Assembly: GCA_019420525.1 (NCBI GenBank)
Contig: JAHZHA010000016.1
Location: forward strand, 66,415 to 130,414
Direction of reading: 5' to 3'
DNA: 64,000 bases
DNA from: Bacillota bacterium
GTDB lineage: Bacteria > Bacillota > Clostridia > Peptostreptococcales > Anaerovoracaceae
In this document: one piece after another, positions 1 through 7,674 of the stretch
Layout of the letters: the number at the start of each line of letters is the position of its first letter
How positions within the stretch are numbered: the stretch's first letter is position 1
Notes under the pieces: model-generated
Seen by the model: only the letters and a program-made list of their open reading frames with translations
Told to the model about the DNA's origin: nothing
Databases searched by the model: none
Position numbers and translations under genes: made by a program

Positions 1-812
1 CCGGAAGAGATGCCCACAAGAATGCCTTCGGTCACTGCAAATCGTCTGCCCTCTTCATACGCATCTTCTGTCTGAACAGTGATCACTTCATCATAAACTG
101 ATGTATTGAGTACCGATGGAACAAATCCGGCACCGATCCCCTGAATTCCGTGAGCTCCGGCTCTTCCTTCCGAAAGAACAGGACTGTCGGCAGGTTCCAT
201 AGCTACCACGCGTATATCGGGATTCTTCTCTTTCAGATATTCGCCGATACCCGTAAGCGTTCCTCCTGTTCCGACTCCCGCTACGAAGATATCGATCTTT
301 CCTCCCGTCTGCTCCCAGATTTCCGGCCCTGTGGTCTTTTTATGAACAGCCGGATTTGCAGGATTGTCGAACTGCCCCAGAATGACAGATCCCGGTATCT
401 CGCTGTTAAGTCTCTGTGCTTCTTTAATAGCTCCGGTCATTCCCTCTGCTCCGGGAGTAAGCACCAATTCTGCACCGTAACCTTTCAGGAGGTTTCTTCG
501 TTCCACACTCATGGTATCCGGCAGGGTGAGAATCATCCGATATCCCTTGACAGCCGCAGCCATAGCAAGACCGATCCCGGTATTTCCCGAAGTCGGTTCA
601 ATGATTACAGCCCCCGGCTTCAGAAGTCCCTTATTTTCCGCGTCTTCAATCATGGAAAGTCCAACTCTGTCTTTTACTGATCCGGCAGGATTGAGATATT
701 CCAGCTTCGCCAGAAGATCTGCTTTCAATCCTTTCCCCTTTGCATACCGGTTCAAACGCATCATCGGTGTGTTGCCGATCAGCTCCAGGGCGCTTTCTGT
801 GATTCTGCTCAT
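1..812 (-). CDS. cysK: Cysteine synthase A, 3' end cut by window edge
   Basis: O-acetylserine sulfhydrylase: condenses O-acetylserine with sulfide to cysteine, PLP-dependent, cytosolic. About 270 residues are visible. The N-terminus reads MSRITESALELIGNTPMMRL. The PLP lysine lies in NPAGSVKDR, the substrate loop is PTSGNTGIG, and the phosphate-binding glycines are in GVGTGGTLTGIGEY. The last visible residues, GILVGISSG, belong to the conserved C-terminal part, so roughly 35-40 residues are missing past position 1. The ATG at 810-812 follows a GAAGGAGGAAG ribosome binding site. It stands alone on the leftward strand with its own promoter (885-913). No T-box was recognised upstream. Identification is firm; cysK versus a cystathionine beta-synthase-like paralogue is not fully separable from the partial protein. 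Confidence 0.93.
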   Translation of the reverse strand, partial: MSRITESALELIGNTPMMRLNRYAKGKGLKADLLAKLEYLNPAGSVKDRVGLSMIEDAENKGLLKPGAVIIEPTSGNTGIGLAMAAAVKGYRMILTLPDTMSVERRNLLKGYGAELVLTPGAEGMTGAIKEAQRLNSEIPGSVILGQFDNPANPAVHKKTTGPEIWEQTGGKIDIFVAGVGTGGTLTGIGEYLKEKNPDIRVVAMEPADSPVLSEGRAGAHGIQGIGAGFVPSVLNTSVYDEVITVQTEDAYEEGRRFAVTEGILVGISS

Positions 813-1083
813 AAAACTCTTCCTCCTTCAGAATATCACTTGCCGCAATTCTTCTGCGGGTTAATCTGCTGCATTTACATTTCAATACTATGGAGATAAT
901 GGAATTCTGTCAACACTGCCGCCGAGCTTAATACAAAATAATCTTAAAAACGATATAAGAAAAATGCCGACCTGGTATACTATCATACAGAGCAGATTCT
1001 TGTAGCCTATCAGAAGCCGTGATAGACTGTATCTGACATGTGAAAAACTGATAGAAACAAAATAAAGAGCTAAAAAAAGTAAT
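813..1083. other. Divergent intergenic region cysK / cca
   Basis: AT-rich spacer between two divergently transcribed genes. It holds the cysK promoter (885-913). Towards the rightward gene there is a possible extended -10, TGGTATACT, near 975, without a good -35. No conserved RNA element was recognised. Confidence 0.4.
885..913 (-). promoter_or_regulatory. Sigma-A promoter of cysK
   Basis: On the minus strand TTGACA (913-908) is followed after exactly 17 bases by TAGTAT (890-885). The start codon is about 70 bases downstream. The -35 is a perfect match, the -10 is 4 of 6. Confidence 0.6.
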
Positions 1084-2565
1084 ATGAAAGAAATAGAACA
1101 GAAGTATATGAGCACAGATCATTTAAAAGAAGACAAAAAAGAAATAGATAGTATATCATCCGATTCTTCTGTCTTCCACGCAAAAGACCGCGCTTCTGAC
1201 ATCCTGACAGCGGAAAAAATCGCTGCTCTGACCGCACAAGCCGGAGGGCGTGCCTATTATGTAGGAGGCTTCGTCAGGGACAGAATTATGGGACATGAGA
1301 ATAAAGATATCGATATCGAAATTCACAGAATCACTCCGAATAAACTTCGGAAAATACTTTCCGGACTTGGATCCGTAATAGAAGTTGGTGTCAGTTTTGG
1401 CGTATTCGGATTGAAGGGTTGCAGTCTGGATATCGCTATGCCCCGCAGTGAAGAAGCTACCGGCCGCGGCCATAGAGATTTTGATGTGTCTGTCGATCCC
1501 TTTCTCGGAGTCACAAAAGCAGCAGAGCGCCGGGATTTTACCATCAATGCCATAATGCAGGATGTTCTCACCGGTGAAATTGTCGATCCTTTCGGCGGCA
1601 TAAATGATATAGAGGAAAGAACGATCCGCCACGTTCATCCGGAGAAATTTGCGGAGGATCCTCTCCGGGTTCTCCGGGCCGCGCAGTTTGCCGCACGGTT
1701 TCAATTCACAGTAGCAAGGCCCACCTTGTTCCTGATGCGTCAGATGGATCTGAGTACACTGGCGAAAGAGCGTGTTCTGGGTGAACTGGAGAAAGCACTT
1801 TTAAAAGCTCCCCGGCCTTCTGTTTTTTTCCAGATACTCCGGGAAACAGATCAACTTTCTTTCTGGTTTCCTGAACTGCGTCAGCTCATCGGTGTTCCAC
1901 AGGATCCCGTTCATCATCCGGAAGGAGATGTCTGGAACCACACTATGTTGGTGTTAGACGAGGCTGCAAAACTCCGCAATGCCGTTAAAAACCCCGCGGG
2001 ATTCATGCTGGCAGCTCTCACCCATGATTTTGGCAAAATCCTGGTTACAGAAGAAAACGAAGGCCGAATCCGCTCCATCGGACATGAAAAAGAAGGTCTT
2101 CCTCTAATCCGCCAGTTTCTTCAGCGCCTCACCGACGAAAAAAAATTAATACGATATATTCTCAATCTGGCAGAACATCACATGCGTCCCAACATTCTCG
2201 CAAGCCAGCATTCAAAAATAAAGTCTACAAATAAAATGTTCGACCAAACGGAAGATCCGGAAGCACTTCTCCTGCTTGCCCGTGCCGATCATCTCGGACG
2301 GACGGGCTTCGTCCCGGATGAGGAAAACGAACGGTTTCTCCAGGAACGCCTCACAATTTACCATCAGATTATGGACAGACCTTTCGTGCGGGGAGAGGAT
2401 CTCATCGCTGCCGGTCTTGTGCCAGGTGCCGAATTCTCCGAACTGCTGTCTTATGCACATCGCCTGCGCCTGGCGGGACTCGAAAAAAATGAGGCACTGA
2501 AGCAGACGCTCAATTACAGACGGCAAATAAAAAAGGAGCGAGGAGAGACACAGGATACAGAATGA
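1084..2565 (+). CDS. cca: tRNA nucleotidyltransferase (CCA-adding) with HD domain
   Basis: Class II nucleotidyltransferase that adds or repairs the 3' CCA of tRNA; cytosolic, Mg-dependent. The 493-residue protein has the head domain signature AYYVGGFVRDRIMG followed by DIDIEI (the metal-binding aspartates, residues about 57-80), then ERRDFTINAIMQD, a PolyA_pol RNA-binding region, and a C-terminal HD phosphohydrolase domain (ALTHDFGKI). Length fits bacterial CCA enzymes with an HD domain. A poly(A) polymerase role cannot be excluded from sequence alone. The start at 1084 lacks a strong ribosome binding site and a second ATG at 1108 is also weak, so the first 8 residues are uncertain. Monocistronic. 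Confidence 0.9.
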   Translation: MKEIEQKYMSTDHLKEDKKEIDSISSDSSVFHAKDRASDILTAEKIAALTAQAGGRAYYVGGFVRDRIMGHENKDIDIEIHRITPNKLRKILSGLGSVIEVGVSFGVFGLKGCSLDIAMPRSEEATGRGHRDFDVSVDPFLGVTKAAERRDFTINAIMQDVLTGEIVDPFGGINDIEERTIRHVHPEKFAEDPLRVLRAAQFAARFQFTVARPTLFLMRQMDLSTLAKERVLGELEKALLKAPRPSVFFQILRETDQLSFWFPELRQLIGVPQDPVHHPEGDVWNHTMLVLDEAAKLRNAVKNPAGFMLAALTHDFGKILVTEENEGRIRSIGHEKEGLPLIRQFLQRLTDEKKLIRYILNLAEHHMRPNILASQHSKIKSTNKMFDQTEDPEALLLLARADHLGRTGFVPDEENERFLQERLTIYHQIMDRPFVRGEDLIAAGLVPGAEFSELLSYAHRLRLAGLEKNEALKQTLNYRRQIKKERGETQDTE

Positions 2566-2631
2566 TGTTTCTCTCCGCTTCATGTGTACTGCTGATCTCA
2601 GATTCCATATCCGCAGAGAGAGAAACAGAAT

Positions 2632-3687
2632 TCAGCAGTCAGACATTAATCTCACCGCAATAAACCTGTGAAACAGCAACGCAAATACTGTACCGAATAT
2701 GACTCCCATAACCGTATCTGCAATTCTCAGAATCGTGACTCCCTGTATTCCGTAAATACCAACCGCCAGCATCAGGGCGCCCAGACAGTTAAATGCCGTC
2801 TTAAACCGATAATCGGTACAGAAACCCAGACAAAGGCCTCCCAGCGGTCCCATAAATATATGAAAATTTTCCGGAGTTATCTGAAATAAAACAAAAAAAG
2901 CTCCGGAACCGATCAATACACCGATAATACGCTGCCGGAAACGGGAAGAAACACCGCCGCAATAAGGATACTCTGACAACAGGGATGCACAGGCAAACCC
3001 CATCCACATAAATCTTTCCACGTCAAAAAACTGTCCGGCAGCCAAAATCAGACTTACACCGACAGCCATGCGCAGCTGCCACAAGTGTACCGGATTATGA
3101 AGATCAAATCTGCGGATAACCTGTCGAAAACGGATATCCGAATGCGCATTCCGGTGTTTTCTGTAGAGAACGGCTGCACACAGAATATAACCCACAAACG
3201 CCAAAGCAGCTCTTTCCTCCAACGCATAACCGTAAACAGGATTTCCTGACAGATAAACATAAGCAAAACTGTAAAGTCCTCCATTTCCGTACTCCGGTCT
3301 CTGGGATGTAATATAAAGCAGTGTGAAAAATCCTGCAAAATGAAAAACAGCTGCAGCAAGAGGCGGTACTGCAGATGCTGCAACCGGTATAAACAGCAAA
3401 ATTCCAAATACAGCTGCCAGATTTACCATGGAATCTCCAATACAATATTCAAAATTTACAAATCGTATTCCCAGCAGAATACAAAATAAAACTACTGCCA
3501 GAGGCGTGTTCTCCTGTCCGAACAATCCGGAAAGCACACTGATGAACAATACTGCAAAAGCGACAATCAATACGGACCGAACTGCCATAGCAATCCAGTA
3601 AAAGAGTTTTTCTCTGCAGGTGCTGCACCGGGAAATATTTCGCTTTAGAACAGAAGGATCCAGTTGTAAAGCATCATAGAAATTCAT
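2632..3687 (-). CDS. FUSC-family membrane protein
   Basis: 351-residue integral membrane protein resembling fusaric-acid-resistance (FUSC/YeeA) proteins. There are two hydrophobic blocks: residues about 35-170 with several transmembrane helices, then, after a basic cytoplasmic stretch (YRKHRNAHSDIRFRQVIRRF), a second block from about 205 to the end. Repeated paired membrane domains are typical of the family, whose characterised members export aromatic acids. The gene begins 1 base after the stop of the MarR regulator gene at 3689 and must be co-transcribed with it, so its expression is probably controlled by that regulator through the operator at 4138-4175. Substrate unknown. Confidence 0.7.
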   Translation of the reverse strand: MNFYDALQLDPSVLKRNISRCSTCREKLFYWIAMAVRSVLIVAFAVLFISVLSGLFGQENTPLAVVLFCILLGIRFVNFEYCIGDSMVNLAAVFGILLFIPVAASAVPPLAAAVFHFAGFFTLLYITSQRPEYGNGGLYSFAYVYLSGNPVYGYALEERAALAFVGYILCAAVLYRKHRNAHSDIRFRQVIRRFDLHNPVHLWQLRMAVGVSLILAAGQFFDVERFMWMGFACASLLSEYPYCGGVSSRFRQRIIGVLIGSGAFFVLFQITPENFHIFMGPLGGLCLGFCTDYRFKTAFNCLGALMLAVGIYGIQGVTILRIADTVMGVIFGTVFALLFHRFIAVRLMSDC

Positions 3688-3688
3688 T

Positions 3689-4123
3689 TTATCTCTCCTG
3701 TTCCGCTTCCTTTATCCGGGAAACTATTCTATCGGTACACTGCAAATACTCCTCAAAATCAGCTCCCATACTCCGCCACAGATCATAAAATGGCTGCAGA
3801 ATAATTTCGTACCCCTTCTTTAATTCTGAAATTCCTGTATCCGTCAGATATATCCTGTAACTCCGTTCATCATGAAGCTGCTTTTCCTTTCGGATGCAGT
3901 TTTTTTCCAGGAGACTCTTCAGACAGCGGCTGACCGCTTCTTTTTTCATTCCGCTGCGCCGGCTCAGCAGCACAGGTGTGTTCTGCTCCCGTTCTAAATA
4001 GAGCCATGCCAGCAGTTCGCATTCGCTGACCGTAAGATTCGTCTTGCCTGCCGGTAGAAGCAGTCGTGCCAGCTTCTGAACCTGCTGCTGATAATACACC
4101 ATATCCATCCATTCAATATTCAT
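3689..4123 (-). CDS. MarR-family transcriptional regulator
   Basis: 144-residue winged-helix repressor of the MarR family. The recognition segment is LSRRSGMKKEAVSRCLKSLL and the wing is HDERSYRIYLTDTG, with dimerisation helices at both ends. It lies immediately upstream of the FUSC membrane protein, a common arrangement in which a MarR protein represses itself and an exporter until a phenolic or acidic ligand binds. A 12-bp perfect inverted repeat overlaps its -10 box, which supports autoregulation. The start ATG (4121-4123) follows AGAGGTGATAG, a good ribosome binding site. Ligand unknown. Confidence 0.88.
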   Translation of the reverse strand: MNIEWMDMVYYQQQVQKLARLLLPAGKTNLTVSECELLAWLYLEREQNTPVLLSRRSGMKKEAVSRCLKSLLEKNCIRKEKQLHDERSYRIYLTDTGISELKKGYEIILQPFYDLWRSMGADFEEYLQCTDRIVSRIKEAEQER

Positions 4124-4137
4124 ATCTCTATCACCTC

Positions 4138-4175
4138 TTAAAATTAACTTCGTTAGTTAACATAGTTAATTTTAA
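4138..4175. promoter_or_regulatory. MarR operator, 12-bp perfect inverted repeat
   Basis: TTAAAATTAACT (4138-4149) and AGTTAATTTTAA (4164-4175) are exact reverse complements separated by 14 bases; the spacer carries further TTAGTTAA half-site copies. It lies between the promoter and start codon of the MarR gene and covers the -10 box. Confidence 0.75.
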
Positions 4176-4197
4176 TACAGCGTAAGGAAACTGTCAA
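4169..4197 (-). promoter_or_regulatory. Sigma-A promoter of marR-FUSC operon
   Basis: Minus strand TTGACA (4197-4192), 17-base spacer, TAAAAT (4174-4169). The -10 sits inside the inverted repeat, so repressor binding would block RNA polymerase. Confidence 0.75.
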
Positions 4198-4199
4198 CC

Positions 4200-4465
4200 A
4201 CAGATTTTCGATATATGAAAATTTTTTCACGTTGCCACCCCGGTATTCCTCTCAAACGGACCGCGCGTTTTCTGCATGCCGCAGAGCAAAAGACACATCC
4301 GGTTTCTTCCGAATTTCCCTTGAACAGGCCATCCCCACATGGTAATCTGAATACAGATAAAGGATACCGCTTTCGGTAAGTCAGCCGGCCCGAAACATCA
4401 TTTTCTGACCGTCTGATCCGCCAGATCAGGCGGTCGTTTTGCTTTTTGTACGCGAGGAGAAAATT
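4200..4465 (+). other. Leader region with terminator before lipoprotein gene
   Basis: A stretch of about 265 bases without a recognised gene. It contains GC-rich segments able to form stems, the string GGTAAGTCAGCCGGCCCGAA near 4374, and a terminator hairpin just before the coding region. It resembles an attenuated 5' leader but matches no riboswitch that I can recognise convincingly. A clear promoter at its start was not found. Confidence 0.35.
4408..4448 (+). terminator. Intrinsic terminator / attenuator before lipoprotein
   Basis: GACCGTCTGATC, 5-base loop, GATCAGGCGGTC, then GTTTTGCTTTTT. The 12-bp stem has one G-U pair. It ends only about 18 bases before the start codon at 4466, so it must either end an upstream leader RNA or be read through. 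Confidence 0.6.
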
Positions 4466-5275
4466 ATGAAAAAAAAGTTCATCTTACTGTATCTCATATC
4501 TGTCATATGCCTTTTATTTGTCGCATGCAGCACTCCTGGCAATTCTGCAGATAAAAATAAAGCGGCAATACTGACGGAAGCTGAAATGGAACAGCTGTAT
4601 TCCGATCCAGAAAGCTTCAAAGGATGTACCGTCAGTATCTACGGACAGATCTTTTCCCTTCAGGAAAACGATGACGGCGTCACGTATCTTTCCGTCTGGA
4701 CCGATCCGGAGAATTCCGAACGAAATATTCTCATAACTTGCAGCCAACCGGACTCCACCGTAAAAAACGGCGATTGCATCAGAGTGACCGGCACTGTACA
4801 GGGCACGGCTCAAGGAGAAAACGCATCCGCCGTATCGGAAAACGCACCTTCCATATTGGCCGATTCGACAGAAATCGTGGATTATACGGAAGCCTTTTCC
4901 CCTGCACTGTACACATACAGGTTCAGAAATAAGGTTCAGAAGCAGTACGGATATTCTGTAGCGGTCACAAAAGTTGAACTGGCTGAAAAGGAAACCCGCG
5001 TGTATTTAACCGTAAAAAACAACGGATCAGATAAATTCAGTCTCTATTCCTATGACAGTATTCTGACGCAGGGCAACGAAGAATTTGAAGAGCAGATCAA
5101 TTTTTATGCAAATTATCCGGAAATCCGGAATTACCTGAACAAGGGCGAATCCTGTGAAGGAATCGTCTGCTTCCCTGCGATCGAGAATTCCGATTTTAAG
5201 CTGATCCTGGAAGGATCTTCAGAAAATTACGATGAAACATTTGAACCGTTTATTTTTGATATCCCGTTAAACTGA
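4466..5275 (+). CDS. Exported lipoprotein with OB-like and DUF4352-like parts
   Basis: 269-residue lipoprotein of unknown function. The N-terminus (MKKKFILLYLISVICLLFVAC) is a signal peptide ending in a lipobox LFVAC, so the mature protein should be lipid-anchored outside the membrane. Residues about 45-130 (GCTVSIYGQIF ... GDCIRVTGTVQG) have the alternating beta pattern of small OB-fold domains. The C-terminal half (VTKVELAEKETRVYLTVKNNG ...) resembles the immunoglobulin-like DUF4352 domain of Firmicute lipoproteins. The start is set by GAGGAGA five bases before ATG 4466; an upstream in-frame ATG at 4439 has no site and would bury the signal peptide. Monocistronic, preceded by a terminator-containing leader. 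Confidence 0.75.
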   Translation: MKKKFILLYLISVICLLFVACSTPGNSADKNKAAILTEAEMEQLYSDPESFKGCTVSIYGQIFSLQENDDGVTYLSVWTDPENSERNILITCSQPDSTVKNGDCIRVTGTVQGTAQGENASAVSENAPSILADSTEIVDYTEAFSPALYTYRFRNKVQKQYGYSVAVTKVELAEKETRVYLTVKNNGSDKFSLYSYDSILTQGNEEFEEQINFYANYPEIRNYLNKGESCEGIVCFPAIENSDFKLILEGSSENYDETFEPFIFDIPLN

Positions 5276-5303
5276 ATTCATATGATCCTATAAATATAAA
5301 TCA

Positions 5304-5370
5304 GAAAAGGCACCGGAAACCGTTGAAATTCCAATGTTTTTCAACAGTTCCGGTGCCTTTGCCGTTTTTA
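5304..5370. terminator. Bidirectional intrinsic terminator
   Basis: AAAGGCACCGGAA ... TTCCGGTGCCTTT with inner CGTTGAAA/TTTCAACAG pairing makes a long hairpin, followed by TGCCGTTTTT on the plus strand and preceded by an A-rich tract that serves the minus strand. It separates the lipoprotein gene from the tRNA gene. Confidence 0.75.
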
Positions 5371-5373
5371 TCA

Positions 5374-5450
5374 TGGTGGAGACAGCTGGACTCGAACCAG
5401 CGACCCCTTGCTTGTCGAGCAAGTACTCTAACCAGCTGAGCTATGCCTCC
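5374..5450 (-). tRNA. tRNA-Val(GAC), with C at position 33
   Basis: 77-nt cloverleaf read on the minus strand. Acceptor GGAGGCA pairs with TGTCTCC (one G-U); D stem GCTC/GAGT; anticodon stem CTTGC/GCAAG perfect; T arm GCTGG-TTCGAGT-CCAGC; discriminator A; CCA is encoded. The seven-base anticodon loop is TCGACAA, giving anticodon GAC. A35, C36 and A73 fit valine identity. Position 33, nearly always U, reads C here. A strong promoter lies at 5469-5497. Confidence 0.9.
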
Positions 5451-5468
5451 GCGCATAGAACGTGTTTA

Positions 5469-5497
5469 ATAATACCATGCGGAGGCTTGAATGTCAA
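5469..5497 (-). promoter_or_regulatory. Sigma-A promoter of tRNA-Val
   Basis: Minus strand TTGACA (5497-5492), 17-base spacer, TATTAT (5474-5469); transcription would begin about 12 bases before the mature tRNA. Confidence 0.75.
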
Positions 5498-5544
5498 ATA
5501 AATATTTGAATTTTCTGAATATTATCGTTTTTTCGTCTGCCGGT

Positions 5545-6837
5545 TTACCACAGTTCCAGTCTCTGCGCTTCCTCTCTCAGCTGTTCACGAAAATCGGGAT
5601 GCGCCACGGCGATCAGATTGCGCACCCGATCACACACGCTTCTGCCCGACAGCGGGGCCGCACCGTATTCTGTGACCACATAATCTACGTTCTGACGCTG
5701 GATCGTCACGACGCCGCCTCCCGTAATCCACGGCTGGATGGAGGAAACGGTTCCTTTTTTCTTCGTCGACGGCAGCGCTATAATAGACTTTCCGCCGTGG
5801 GAACGGTGGGCTCCTGTGGCAAAGTCGTTAGCTCCTCCCGTTCCGCTGTACTGTCGGGCGCCGATGGTTTCGGAAAACACCTGTCCGGTCAAATCGACTT
5901 CGATTGCCGCATTGATCGCCACCATTCTGTCATTTTTCATAATCACATACGGATCGTTTACATAACTGCCCCGCAGAATTTTAACGGCGGGATTGTGATC
6001 CACAAATTCAAAGACTTCCGGACGCGATGTCAGCAGCGTGCAGACCATCTGCTTTCGATCGATATTCTTTCTGCTGCCCGTGATGACTCCTGCTTCGTAT
6101 AGGGTGACCATGCTGGGCGTAAACATTTCCGAATGAACGCCGAGATCTCTCTTATGAATCAGTTGTTTTGCGGCAGCATCCGGGATCCCGCCGATTCCCA
6201 GCTGGATGACTGATCCGTCCTCGATGAGATCGGCGATATTCTGTCCGATGACTTTCTGGATTTCCGTCGATTCATAGACGGGATCCATAGGCAATTCTCT
6301 GTCGGATTCCACGATAAAGTCCACATCACTGATATGAACGGAAGCATCACCGTAAACCACAGGAACATTGGGATTTACCTCGAGAATTACGACATCTGCA
6401 TCCTCCAGTGCATCCTGTTCATGTGAAATACAGAGACCCATATTCATAAATCCGTGTCTGTCCATGGGAGAAGCCACACCGATGAATATATTAGGTTTCC
6501 GGTAAGCCGCCCGGTCCCGGTACAGTGTGCTGATGCTGCTGGGTACGAGAGATACATTGCCTGTGCTGTGTGCTTTCCGGGTGAACGGGCCGTAAAAAAA
6601 CGGCTCCGTGCGGATATGTCCCCTGGGATCGTGAAGATGCAGATAATCCTCCGGTCCCAGCACTGTGCAGACGGTTACGTCTTCCACTCTATCCGCAATG
6701 GTATAAAGTTCTCTCAGAATCGTTACCGGCTCTGCGATATCCACGCCGACATAGATATTCATTCCTGATTTTATCTGCTCCAGCGCCTTCTCTACACCGA
6801 CTTTCTTTTTTTCGTATTCCTGTGCATAATCTTTCAT
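5545..6837 (-). CDS. Acetyl-CoA hydrolase/transferase family CoA-transferase
   Basis: 430-residue class I CoA-transferase of the butyryl-CoA:acetate / 4-hydroxybutyrate CoA-transferase family; moves CoA between acetyl-CoA or butyryl-CoA and an organic acid through a glutamyl-CoA thioester. The catalytic glutamate is in LGVHSEMFTPSM, and the C-terminal glycine-rich motif QYSGTGGANDFATGA and the segment ALPSTKKKGTVSSIQPW are typical. Length matches the family. It is the last gene of a leftward operon after an enoyl-CoA hydratase (6889-7656) and an APC permease (7675-9099), suggesting uptake of an amino acid or organic acid, activation with CoA and hydration. The true acceptor acid cannot be read from sequence. 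Confidence 0.85.
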   Translation of the reverse strand: MKDYAQEYEKKKVGVEKALEQIKSGMNIYVGVDIAEPVTILRELYTIADRVEDVTVCTVLGPEDYLHLHDPRGHIRTEPFFYGPFTRKAHSTGNVSLVPSSISTLYRDRAAYRKPNIFIGVASPMDRHGFMNMGLCISHEQDALEDADVVILEVNPNVPVVYGDASVHISDVDFIVESDRELPMDPVYESTEIQKVIGQNIADLIEDGSVIQLGIGGIPDAAAKQLIHKRDLGVHSEMFTPSMVTLYEAGVITGSRKNIDRKQMVCTLLTSRPEVFEFVDHNPAVKILRGSYVNDPYVIMKNDRMVAINAAIEVDLTGQVFSETIGARQYSGTGGANDFATGAHRSHGGKSIIALPSTKKKGTVSSIQPWITGGGVVTIQRQNVDYVVTEYGAAPLSGRSVCDRVRNLIAVAHPDFREQLREEAQRLELW

Positions 6838-6888
6838 CCTGTCCGCTGCTCCTTTCTCTGCATTCCACGCACTTCCGCCCTTTTCATT

Positions 6889-7656
6889 CTATCTTCCCTT
6901 GTAGACCGGCTTTCTCTTCTCCATGAATGACCGGACCGCTTCTTTATAATCTTCCGTCTTCTGCAGATCGAGAATAAACAGATCGGTGATATGCTCGATA
7001 TTGATGAAATCCAGACGGTCGATAAACTGATACGATTTTTTCCAAGCTTGAAGCGCCAGCGGCGGACTCAGCTTGACCGCCTCTGCTACACGTTCGGCTT
7101 CTTCCATCAGCTTCTCCTTCGGAACGACAGAATGGACCGATCCGTAATTCTGCAGCTTTTCCGCCGGAATCAGTTCGCCCGTCAGCGTCATGTATTTTCC
7201 CAGCTTCTGCGGCACCATTCCCGGAAGGAAAGCGAGACCTCCCAAAACGCCCACCTTCATTTCCGGCAGGCCAAATCCAGCTCCCTCCGCTGCCACCAAA
7301 ACGTCGCAGACAGAAGCGATACAGAATCCGGCTCCCACGGCAGCGCCATTGATCGCCCCGATAACAGGCACCGGGCAGGTATAGATATTTGTCAGACAGG
7401 AAGCAAAATAGCCGGCCTGTATATTCATCTCCGCCTGCGTCGGCTCTCCGTCGAATTCATTGAGATCGTTGCCTGCGATAAACTGCTTTCCTCTGGCTGT
7501 AAGGATGACGACATAGACTTTATCCAGGTCATCGTAAATCGAATTAAATGCATCCGTCAGTTCTGTATAGACTTCACGGGTCAGCGCATTGACCGGCGGA
7601 CGTTCCAAAGTAATATATGCAATATTATTTTTGATTTCCTTTGTTACAAACTTCAT
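6889..7656 (-). CDS. Enoyl-CoA hydratase/isomerase (crotonase) family protein
   Basis: 255-residue crotonase-fold enzyme. Oxyanion-hole segments are AGNDLNEFDG (residues about 60-70) and INGAAVGAGFCIASVCDVLVA (about 105-125), followed by the GLPEMKVGVLGG loop, where crotonases carry a catalytic acid. Family members hydrate 2-enoyl-CoA or isomerise, dehalogenate or decarboxylate acyl-CoAs; which applies here is open. It lies between a permease and a CoA-transferase in one operon, so it probably acts on the CoA ester made by the transferase. The C-terminal helix (FMEKRKPVYKGR) is typical. Confidence 0.87.
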   Translation of the reverse strand: MKFVTKEIKNNIAYITLERPPVNALTREVYTELTDAFNSIYDDLDKVYVVILTARGKQFIAGNDLNEFDGEPTQAEMNIQAGYFASCLTNIYTCPVPVIGAINGAAVGAGFCIASVCDVLVAAEGAGFGLPEMKVGVLGGLAFLPGMVPQKLGKYMTLTGELIPAEKLQNYGSVHSVVPKEKLMEEAERVAEAVKLSPPLALQAWKKSYQFIDRLDFINIEHITDLFILDLQKTEDYKEAVRSFMEKRKPVYKGR

Positions 7657-7674
7657 TTTTACTCCTTCAAACTG

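Noticed and set aside
4205..4260. T-box-like string GGGGTGGCAACGTG on the minus strand before marR
   Set aside because: It lacks the full AGGGTGGNACCGCG core, a following terminator and a stem-I specifier, and it lies upstream of the marR promoter. At most a decayed relic.
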